Shown: positions 55,276-64,000 of the stretch, piece by piece
Layout: each line of letters begins with the position of its first letter
How positions within the stretch are numbered: the stretch's first letter is position 1
NCBI RefSeq assembly: GCF_009730915.1
Contig: NC_052489.1
Coordinates: forward strand, 24,607,916-24,671,915
Origin: Dioscorea cayenensis subsp. rotundata
Lineage: Eukaryota > Streptophyta > Magnoliopsida > Dioscoreales > Dioscoreaceae
Direction of reading: 5' to 3'
Length of the DNA stretch: 64,000 nucleotides
Position numbers and translations under genes: made by a program
The notes under the pieces: model-generated
The model's input: the letters and a program-made list of their open reading frames with translations, nothing else
Told to the model about the DNA's origin: nothing
Database searches by the model: none

Positions 55276-55904
55276 AGAATATAGAAACTTAGAAGAGTAA
55301 CAAATTTCCGACCGCTACATGCATTTTTTGCAATGCAGCAATTGAGTCCGCTAACCATCTTTTCCTTTTTCTCCATTTGCTGAGCGAATTTGGGGTCACT
55401 TTGGTCAGATATTTTAAAGCTATGTAAATACCTAGCTCCTTGGGTGGGTAACTAATTATGCGGACCATGGAGGTTTGGCCTTATGATCCCACTCAAGGAA
55501 ACTTGGGATCTTCTATCTAGAGTTATTGTCTGGGCTATCTGTTCAAGCGGAATGAGCGCATCTTCAATTTCAAATCACTATCACCAAATTTGATAATTAT
55601 CAAAATTATTCATTTTTTTTTAATTTCAAGATGATAGACTCGATCAGTGTTGGAAAGTGAAGTCTAGAATTTTTAGGGTCCTATTTGAGCAATGCGATCA
55701 ATCTTAGAACGTTGATGCTAAATCAAGGACCCAGGTAATCTCACTAGCAAAAGTAGTCTTAGCCACTAAGGGGGTTGCCCTACATTCTTTATTCTCCCGG
55801 ACATCACCTGTCGTTTCTTTTTTGTATTAGTCACATGTCCTTTTGTATTTTTTCTTTTATTTTGACAAAATTGTTGATTATCTATTTTTAAAAAAAAAAA
55901 AAAA

Positions 55905-57389
55905 TTTGCTTTCTTCTGCTCTTGTTATTTCTTGTGTGTGTAAATAACTTAGTTGACAAATAATTAAAAACGTAACGGAATGTTAGATGATTAATTAAAA
56001 CGCAAGTCAAAGAATTACTTAGTTTTATCTTGGACCTTTATTTATTGAATCACCAACCTATTGGGACCATGACAAAAACTTCAGTCTAATAAAAAATAAC
56101 GATAACAACAGCAACAAGCAAACTATTACATTAAATAAAATTTAACAATGTTGATATTAATAATCACTAAACTTACATGACGTTAAAAAGATGTCAGGGT
56201 GCATATATATATATATATATATTTATTTATTTATTTATTTATTTATATATATTAGCACACAACAACAAAGAGAGAGCTGGCACAATCAAATCCCAACTAA
56301 ATTTGTTTATGATGTTTTGAATCTTTACACACATGCATGATGTCCAACATTATTTGTGAAGAGGACCATTTGGCAATGAGTACCATTGTTTATTGCATCC
56401 AATTATATGAATCTCAATGCAAAAGAAGAAAAAAAATAACCAAATAGATTAAAGAATGTTTTGGATTTAGATTATAATTATTATCAAATCAATCAAATTG
56501 ACATTTTCTTTAAATATAGACAAAAAAACTCCTTTAAAATCTAATAATAATAATAATAATGAGGCATTAATTTGAGTATAAAGAGAAACCAAATTGAGCC
56601 ATTTAAAAGTAGCTGGAAAGAGTGGGAGTGATGGTGAGGATGGTAGGAGGAATGGACCATGTTTTTTAATAAAATTAAGTGTAAAGGTGGTCCATTCACA
56701 ATGAAATCATTGAAAAGGGCGTTTGTGATGGCATGGAGCTGTAAACCATAGAACAAGCAAATAAGAACAAAACAAGCTCATGTTTGATCCCTATTTGCTA
56801 CCAAAAGTGGGTTCTCAATCAGTCCATTCTTGTCTACCCATAATATACTGCATTACAATTTGAAACACCCAATTCCTCAATTCTTTTATTTTCTTCACAC
56901 TCTCTCAAAACATCCACCATGCAAAAACATTGCTCATTTGGAGACATGTTCCATTCATTGAGGTTCTTTAATCCTTTCTCTCTCTCTTTTATTTTTTTTC
57001 AATTATGTGTGTACCAAATTGCTCACGAGAAAAGTAATACAAAAAAAACTCACCTTTTTTTGTTTTTCATTTTTGTATATATTAAAAAAAAAATCAATTA
57101 CACAATCAATAACAAAAAAAATTAAAAAAAAAATTCATGAAATAATCATTAATAGGAATCATCTTTCTATAGCAGCATAAACAAAACAAGTTTCAAGTGT
57201 TAGTATTAGATCTATTATTGTATAAATAATCTCACACTCATAAGAAAGATCGACATATAAAATCAAAGTTACATTTAATGATCAAAATTGATTCTTTGAA
57301 TTTGGTTTTACTTGAATTCGAAACTACAAATAATTAAGGAATGAACCAACTAGATGTGGTCAAAGACAACCACTAGATGTGGTCAACAT
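55905..57389. other. AT-rich spacer, no gene seen
   Basis: A TA run passes into an (ATTT)n run near 56202-56250 and an AAT run lies near 56543-56560. No coding sequence is recognised. The 15-mer ACTAGATGTGGTCAA occurs twice near 57349-57386, next to the end of the following LINE. Confidence 0.5.
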
Positions 57390-60300
57390 CAACAAAAAAA
57401 AAACAACAACAACAAAACGGGCAAAAGCCCAAGCCAGAACAGCATCTCAGAACCTAGTCAGCGCCAGTAACGTGGGTCTCCTTCGAGGTCTGAGTCTCGC
57501 CAACCACCTGAACACGATGGCCAAGAAACTCCAGACTTCTTCTAATTGTGCTGATGTCATCCTCCATTTTCGCTCTTGGGCCCTCTGCGAAATAAGAGCA
57601 CCAAGATACAAGCATACGATCAATTTTTACAATGAGACAATGCGCAGATGTAACATTGGCATTAAATATACAATCATTCCTAGCTAGCCAGACATTCCAA
57701 ATTAGAGCTTTTGTCACTAAGTCTACAAACGCCCTTCTATCGTGATGCAAGCCAGAACGCCACCTTCCCCAAAGGCCCTTGATAGAGAACGGGATCAGGG
57801 GTATCTACAGAATTGCTGCAAAGTACTCTCAGATGTACTTAGCAACAGGGCAAAGAATGAACAGGTGATCAAACGACTCCACGCCGGCGTGACACAAGAC
57901 ACAGGTGTCAGTAGGCAACCTGTCACACCTCCTTCTATCCAGATTTTCCAAAGTTAGGATCTTGTTTTTTCACACCAGCCAGTTGAAAAGATTGATTTTT
58001 TTTAGGACATCCCCCACGCTAGAAAAATCGGGAAATCGGACACCAGAGACCCCCATCGATTAGGAAATTATATAAGGATTTCACCGAGAAAATACCATTC
58101 CCATTATATATCCGCCGTGTTTTATCTACAAGCTTGCTATCAGCCGTTCGCAATCTGTCCCAGATTTGATTGATCAGTTCATTACCAACAAAAGGAAACT
58201 CGACCAATAGGTGGGCAAGCTCGAGCACCGTTCTGTTAGGGCAGAGGCTGGCCCTAAACTCCTCAGGCCACCAATTCATGGGAGCACAACCCTCGAGCCA
58301 GCCATCTTTCCAAAAAAGGGTCTCCTTTCCAGTTACCACTTCATTGGAAATACATCTCCTAATAGCCGGCAAGCAGTTCAGGACTCCTTTCCAAAAGAAA
58401 GAAATCCTACCTGCCTAACTAGGCCATAGCTTGGAACGGGATGAACCGTAGTTGAAGAGAATTACCTTTGCACCGCCCCAATCAGGATCTGTCATGAATT
58501 TCCATCACCATTTACCCAATAGCGCTTGATTAAAATTAGCAAGATCCAGGAGACTCCAACCACCATGTTCCCTTGGTCTACAAAGATTTTTCCAGCTTAC
58601 CAATCAGCAACCAGGGTGATCAATATCAGGACCAGACCACAGAAAGTCCCTTCTAATGCGGTCGATGTCTTTGATGACCCAACTCAGTAAACGAAAAATG
58701 GACATCCAATACGTTGGGATAGCCGACAAGACCGAGTTCACGAGAGTGAGTCGACCACCTAAAGATATGTGTCGCAACTTCCAGGATGATAGCCTACGCC
58801 TCACCTTGTGAATAATCCTTTATTACAGTGGAGCAGCCCTCTATTACAGTGGAGGGTTTCAGCCGCTATCCGATCTGGGAGTAAACCCACACGACTCGAG
58901 TACATGCAAGTTTTAAAGAAATTGGTTTCAAGACCCGTCATCCCTTCGAATAGATACAGAATCAGTTTGATAATCCTCAGATCTTCAATGCCCCCAGATG
59001 TCAACACCAGAAGATCATCCGCGTAATGCAGATTGTATTTGTTGCCAAGATTCCCCAAAGGAACCCTAACTAAAATTTTAGCATTGAGAGCGTGGGTAAA
59101 CATCGAGCTAAGCACATCAGTCACAAGAACAAAGAGCAGAGGGGACAGTGGGTTACCCTGTCTCAATCTCTTTTGTACCTAATGTACCCATTTGGAGTTC
59201 TGTTAACAAGGATCGACGCTTTCGAAGTGCTCAGAATACTTTTGATCCAACCAACCTATCTATCCCCAAAACCACGAGCATGCAGCAGGTCGAGAAGGAA
59301 ATCCCAATCCACGAGGTCAAAAGCCTTGGCGAAGTCCACTTTTAAAATAAACCCCGGGAGCTTGCGTTTATGGAGACTGAAAATCAGTTCCTCCGCCGTG
59401 GCAATATTATCAAGGATGCATCTTCCCTTCAAAAAAGCCGACTAGTCCGTATCCACCAGTGAATTCATAGTCGCGCTAAGACGAGACGCTACAATTTTGG
59501 ATAAAATTTTCAACATGGAATTGATTAAACTGATGGGTCGGAAGTCCCCAGTTGACGCTGGGGTCTCCACCTTGGGGATAAGGGCAATATTCGCCCAGTT
59601 AATATGCTCAAGATTCACTCTCCCCCAATAGAAGTCCTCGCAGAGTTGCAAAAGGTCAGATTTGGCTAACTCCCAAAATTGTCTGAAGAACTGCGAGGGA
59701 AAGCCGTCAGGGCCGGGAGCCTTATCTTTGCCAAGGTCGAAGACCGCCGACTTGATCTCCTCCATTGAAAAAGGTAATTCCAACTGCGACAAATCAACCC
59801 GATTCCTATTCGCCAAAAGTTTTCAAAAATCAATCAAGAAACGATTCGAGCTCTTAGAGCCAAATTGCTGCTGGAAGAGAGCAACGAATGCTTTCCCAAT
59901 CTCTTTAGGATCAGTCAATACAACATCGTTGAGGGTGACATTTGGTATGAAATTCCTATTCTTGCGTCCGTTAGCCACCGCATGGAAGAAGCTAGTATTA
60001 TCATCACCCTCCTTCAAGCATTGCAACCTAGAGCGTTGCTTCCAATACAATTCTTCTTGCTTACGAATAAGGAATAGATTAGATCTGATGTCCTCCTCTC
60101 GTTTGAATTCCGTAGCTAAAAAGACCGGTACTCCTTAGCGGAATCCAACATATCCAATTCGTTCAGCAGAGCAAGTTTCTTGAGTTTGATGGAGCCGAAC
60201 GAAAATTTAGCCCAGAAGCACAGTTGGACCTTGAGGGTCATCAATTTTTTTAAAATGACGAAAGCACCACAACCCTGAGGGGAGCACTCCTCCCACCAAA

Positions 60301-60545
60301 GTTTAACAAGGTCCCCAAAGCCATCCACCGTGGACCAGGCAATCTCATACCTAAAAGGTCGCGGTCTAAAGTAATGATTTCCTAGCTCAAGCCTGATGGG
60401 GACATGATCCGACCCTAGCCGAGGCAGACTGTTCTAGATCATCCTGGGGAAGAAATTAGCACACTCATCATTAACGATGAATCTATCCAGCTTAACCCAG
60501 ATCGGGTCCGCTTGGCCATGCGTCCTAGAAAAACAATGCCCAGTG
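57390..60545 (-). mobile_element. L1-type LINE, 5'-truncated, with readable RT core
   Basis: Reverse-oriented plant LINE ORF2. From its 5' side: the end of the AP-like endonuclease (60400-60545, including GSDHVPI), a linker (WAKFSFGSIKLKKLALL near 60180-60240), RT palm and fingers (59442-59816: FDLGKDKAPGPDGFPSQFF, NWANIALIPKVETPA, DFRPISLINSMLKILSK), RT core (58801-59166: RQGNPLSPLLFVLVTDVLSS and NLHYADDLLVLTSGGIEDL with an intact YADD), the region LRHISLGGRLTLVNSVLSAI (58680-58780), zf-RVT (about 57900-58372) and a tail with IWNVWLARNDCIFN (57454-57750). Several stops and frame changes separate these blocks and the 5' end including ORF1 is missing, so it is not autonomous. It is better preserved than the LINE at 51-56 kb and is probably the same family. 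Confidence 0.88.
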
Positions 60546-61354
60546 TCGATATTTTTCAATTGAATGAATGTTTTATTTTTAAAAATATTGACTATAGTAT
60601 ATAAAGGAAAAATAGTCTAACAAAATAAATATATAAGGTAAGGACATGGAGGTCCACAGCCAAATTAGTCAACATATACATCCGGAAAATAATACTTGCT
60701 TTCACGGAAACACTTTCTTTGTATTAAGCATCATTAATAGCCATGATTCCACCATGAGAATAAACATGTTTCGTTTTTATTGGATGCATGCTGTCTTGGA
60801 CTTTTATTATGCAATTTAGTATATTTATAATTATTTTAATTTATTTGTATTTTTACAAGCATATCTGCATTTTTTTAATAATTAATCACATAAGAATTCA
60901 TCTACCCTTTCCTCATTATGGTTTATTATGTTTTTAAAATAAAATATTCAAGAAATATTTTTTTAGATTTTAATAATATTTGGGGTTTTTTTATTAATTA
61001 TATTTATAATTTATAAAGTCTTATTATATTTTAAATTATTAATAAATTCATGGTTTTTTTTTTTATGTGTATCCACGTTGATAATTTTAAAAAACTAAAA
61101 CTTATGTCACGTAATAATTACAATTATATGCTTTTACATGGGTATACACTCAATTGGATATAAAACCATATATAATAGTGATGGTTTAGAGATTTATATG
61201 TTTACATGTACATTAATAATTTGCAAATTAAATTTTTTTATATAAAATTATAATTTTGAAATAAGCCCATAAAAACAAGCCCAAAAAACAAAATAGTATA
61301 TAATTAAATATACACATAAATAAATAAACATCAACTTGGGCCTACCAAATGTCT
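60546..61354. other. AT-rich spacer, no gene seen
   Basis: Very AT-rich DNA with short poly-A and poly-T runs and no recognisable feature. Confidence 0.5.
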
Positions 61355-61590
61355 TTTGGTCCAATGATACTGACCCCTACTAGACCATTATGAAATGTAT
61401 TTTATGAGACATCATTTAGAGTTCGAAACGTGCTAAATGTAATAATATTAAAAAATTATTAATTATTGGAGTGAGTTTATAATTAAAATTTCAAGTTTGT
61501 TGATAGATGAACAATTCTTAATGGTGTGGTGTGAACCTCTCAACGTATAGCTTGTCATTTTCTTTTAAAAAAAATTATATACTCATGAAA
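61355..61590 (+). mobile_element. Possible tRNA-derived SINE
   Basis: TTGGTCCAATGATACTGACC near 61357 resembles a pol III box A (TGGTCCAATGA), and GAGTTCGAAACGTG near 61423 resembles box B. A GGTGTGGTGTGAACCTCTC tail is followed by a T/A-rich end near 61565-61575. The spacing between boxes is longer than in a tRNA, so a later insertion would be needed. Only one copy is seen, so this call is weak. Confidence 0.35.
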
Positions 61591-62649
61591 ATACGGATAA
61601 ATCTCACTCACACCATTTATTACTACGGTCTACGGATATGATATGATCACCTGCCAGAAGGCTTGACCTGCTGATTAGCCAACTCTACATGCACCTATCA
61701 TCTGCGCTAGCACCAAAACAATATTAAAGAAACACGTTAAATTTTCAATTAAATATGAAATAATTGCTTTACATGGTAATTGAATCATTACCTTACAGTA
61801 TTACACAACTCTTCAAGCATCATGAACAAGCTAAATAAGATATGTGATTATTTATTTAATTAAAAAATTGATATTTTAATATTTAATTAGAAAATTGTTT
61901 GGTTCTTTTTGTATTTTTATACAAGTGGTTTTTGGAATTTGGAGAGATGTTGAGGATGGATGTCTCACAAACATATATGAGTTTGTATATATAATTTTGT
62001 CTGTGTTCTCTTGAGTTCCTCTCTAAGTCTTATTCAACACACATAAAATATTAAAAAAAAAAACTTTAGAACTTTGTTTGGTTTGAACTTTGAAGTATAG
62101 GTATGAAAGATTGAATAAAAGATTCATTATAATAAAATAAATGATAAATTGGGATAATAAAGTCTATACTAAAATTTGGAATGTCCAATCTAAGAATCAC
62201 CAATCCAAGAATAGTCAGTCATGCATGCGTTAATCTTTATTCTTACAAGAGCTAATCCATTTGTTGCTTATTATATATATTTGAATCTGGACTTCTTTCA
62301 AAACTTCCATTATTTTTTTAAAAATTGATTCATTATCAAACAATTAAAAAATTGAAGTAGTGAACCCGTGAAGCTGTTTCTTTTTCTGATTTCTAAGTTC
62401 TAAACTTATATTTACAGCCATATATATATACACACCATTTTTTTCAAAATTTTTGAAACATTAACTCAACTAAACTAATGCAATCCAACAGGAATTATTC
62501 TAATATTTTTTTCATCAAAAGACAATTCATCTCTCAAATAAATGAGGAGAACTAGGCTTAAGTAAATTAACTTCCTCATAATACTTTAGCTATTTATTTT
62601 TCACTGTAAAATCACTTGATCAGAAAGTGAGATAAAAGCGTAACATATA

Positions 62650-62930
62650 TTCCCTCCGTTTATTTTTATCTGTCATAAACCCATGTTTCTTTTTATCTGA
62701 CATTTTTTAACATCAAAAAGCATTTATTATTATTTTTTTCCAAAATTACCCTAACACTCTATTCAATTCTTTTTTTGAAATTTAATATGAGAGAGAAATA
62801 TGAAGATATAAATTAGGGATAATTTTGGAAAGATAACTAATTTTTAATTAAATTAAGTGAAATAATTAATTTTCTTGGTATGTGAGATTCGGTTATTCAT
62901 GATAATGACAGATAAAAAAGAACAAGGGAG
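62650..62930. mobile_element. Stowaway-like MITE (Tc1/mariner type)
   Basis: A 281-nt AT-rich element with terminal inverted repeats TTCCCTCCGTTTATTTTTAT and, from the other end, CTCCCTTGTTCTTTTTTATC, both followed by CTGTCAT, flanked by TA on each side. CTCCCTCCGT ends with TA duplication are diagnostic of plant Stowaway elements. It has no coding capacity and lies about 0.8 kb upstream of the cyclin gene. Confidence 0.85.
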
Positions 62931-63732
62931 TATAATTTTATTTTAACTTTCCACCCACTAAGGTTATCCCAAAATTATTGAAAATATTTTGAATTTTCCA
63001 ACCATTTTGGTGCTTTTTTTTTTTAATTTTCAATAAAATTATACATTGGAACTGTAATTTTTTCTATTGATTTCAACCATTTTGGTTAAATGAGACTTTT
63101 TATTTTTTTGAGAAAATAAATGAAACTTTCACTCACCTTCTTCTCTTGTGCATGGAGTATTTGGGATAAATAAAAAGGTACTAACCAATGGAAACAAACC
63201 ATACCACGTGGAAGCCCACGCTCTCAATCCCATCCATCCGTATCCCTAATTACTAAATTTCCGTTATTTTTTTATTTTTTAATGAAAATAAATAAATTCA
63301 CATATACACCCCCATAAACTTCATATTTGTATAACTAGTAAAAATCATATATATATATATATATATAAATCTTGATTTTTCATTTTTCTACAGATGTTTT
63401 GAATGAAATAATTACACAATTAAGCACTTTTCTAAGGACAAACTTAAAAAATTCCCTAAAAACAAAACAAACAGTAACATTTAAAATAAAAAAGAAAATA
63501 TATAAAAAAAATAAAAAAATTAAAAATTATAAATACAGCAAGAAACGCCCTCTTCTCCAGTCCACGCGAAACATCTCATCTTTCCACCTCTCATTAGACT
63601 AATAAGCTTCACAGTGCCCAACAAACACATCACCAGAGAAAGTTGAAACAAAGAGAAAGAGAGAAAGACTGAGAGAGAGTGACAAAGGGCTCTTCTCCCA
63701 CTCCATGCGCCAAGACGCTGCCTTTCAAGCCA
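62931..63732. promoter_or_regulatory. Cyclin D upstream region and leader
   Basis: AT-rich DNA with a TA run at about 63348-63366, then from about 63535 less AT-rich DNA that is rich in CTTCTCC and AGAGAGA blocks, which looks like the transcript leader. A CCACGTGG box lies near 63204-63211 (TACCACGTGGAAG), about 525 nt upstream of the ATG. Confidence 0.45.
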
Positions 63733-64000
63733 ATGGATATGGACCTCCTATCCACCACCTCCACCCTCTACTGCGCCGAGGACGCCGACGACCTCGCCAC
63801 CTGGGATTCCGACGACTGGATCGCACCCAAGTCTCTTGCTGCCACCGCACATGAGGACACCACTCCTGCACTCATTGCCGCCGAGCAAGTCTTCATGCCC
63901 TCCCTGGAATACCTCCACTCCTTCCACCCAACCGCCCGCAACGACGCCGTCTCTTGGATTCTCAAGGCATCATTCTATTCCCAAAACTCTCTTTTTTTTT
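63733..64000 (+). CDS. CYCD: D-type cyclin, first exon (runs off right edge)
   Basis: Regulatory subunit for CDKA that drives G1/S by targeting the retinoblastoma-related protein. The ATG at 63733 opens MDMDLLSTTSTLYCAEDADD. LYCAE (residues 12-16) is the LxCxE retinoblastoma-binding motif placed near the N-terminus as in plant D cyclins. Next come an acidic linker (DDLATWDSDDW), then EYLHSFHPTARNDAVSWILK, the start of the cyclin box. In other D cyclins the next residues would be a V.AHY-like stretch; here the frame continues ASFYSQNSLF, which does not fit. Exon 1 therefore probably ends at AAG (63966), although the following bases are GC, not GT. The LxCxE position and the ARxDAVxWILK block suggest a CYCD2/4-like or related class. 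The rest of the gene is beyond the window. Confidence 0.85.
   Translation, partial: MDMDLLSTTSTLYCAEDADDLATWDSDDWIAPKSLAATAHEDTTPALIAAEQVFMPSLEYLHSFHPTARNDAVSWILKASFYSQNSLFF

Larger units (their letters stand above)
51090..55904 (+). mobile_element. L1-type LINE relic, 5'-truncated, split by a solo LTR
   Basis: ORF2 remnants of a plant LINE in forward orientation. 51100-51600 gives the linker between endonuclease and RT (KLCHWFNTSFNTIKLRKL, LETLDIAKGL). 51630-51800 gives early RT (NWAHITLIPKGD). 54060-54330 gives the RT core, HLQYADKVIILTARGIEDL, where the catalytic YADD has become YADK. 55200-55400 gives the zf-RVT region (KINLFNRMAWENEIL, then PTATCIFCNAAIESANHLF). 55530-55600 resembles the C-terminal AIWLERNERIFN block. 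An A run at 55890-55904 closes the element. The first frame is full of stops and shifts, so it is dead. The sequence is clearly related to the LINE at 57390-60545. A solo LTR occupies 52312-54059, and a 96-nt local duplication occurs at 55084-55275. Confidence 0.8.

Noticed and set aside
61390-61405. Shared 15-mer TATGAGACATCATTT with the solo LTR near 52381
   Set aside because: One match of that length is expected by chance within 64 kb of AT-rich DNA, and the flanks do not match.

Overview
This is nuclear DNA of a flowering plant. The evidence is intron-rich genes with plant-specific products (a BZR1/BES1 brassinosteroid factor, a plastid GGPP synthase, a NAC factor, a SOFL protein, a D-type cyclin), AT-rich intergenic DNA, many TA/CT microsatellites, L1-type LINEs, tRNA-derived SINEs and MITEs. 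Some coding exons are GC-rich inside AT-rich surroundings (the intronless GGPPS, RUVBL2 exon 1, cyclin D exon 1). That fits a monocot outside the grasses better than a eudicot, but this is inference only. No prokaryotic system, CRISPR array, rRNA or convincing tRNA gene was seen.

Layout, left to right. 1-1762 (-) is the 5' part of a BZR1/BES1 gene that runs off the left edge. 6190-7212 (-) is an intronless plastid geranylgeranyl diphosphate synthase. 8.9-9.5 kb holds a LINE scrap. 9732-11916 (-) is a five-exon UDP-rhamnose/UDP-galactose transporter. 13040-14120 (-) is YIF1, with an intron in its 5' leader reaching to about 15.3 kb, and it shares a short divergent promoter with a ten-exon CRT-like plastid thiol transporter (15764-20402, +). 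22035-24457 (+) is a divergent NAC factor. 26280-27443 (+) is an intronless UPF0496 protein. 31036-34412 (+) is a SAP30-like Sin3/HDAC subunit. 35143-39189 (+) is RUVBL2, with a Mutator-like MITE in its single intron. 40561-41193 (-) is a SOFL protein. 46134-48693 (-) is a tandem pair of heptahelical PAQR receptors. 63733-64000 (+) is the first exon of a D-type cyclin that runs off the right edge.

The first 49 kb is mainly genes, with small non-autonomous elements in introns and spacers. From about 50.7 to 60.5 kb the window is a retroelement patch: a LINE relic (+) split by a nested solo LTR, then a second related LINE (-) with a recognisable reverse transcriptase core. From 60.5 to 63.7 kb there is AT-rich DNA with a Stowaway-like MITE and a possible SINE.

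The genes do not form a pathway. They are ordinary neighbours covering hormone signalling, isoprenoid supply, Golgi and plastid transport, chromatin and cell cycle. The points most worth a second look are a GC-AG intron in the CRT-like gene, a possible GC donor after cyclin D exon 1, the strongly diverged NAC N-terminus with a cysteine-pair tail, a SINE family with one copy bounded by perfect target duplications, and the nested retroelement structure.
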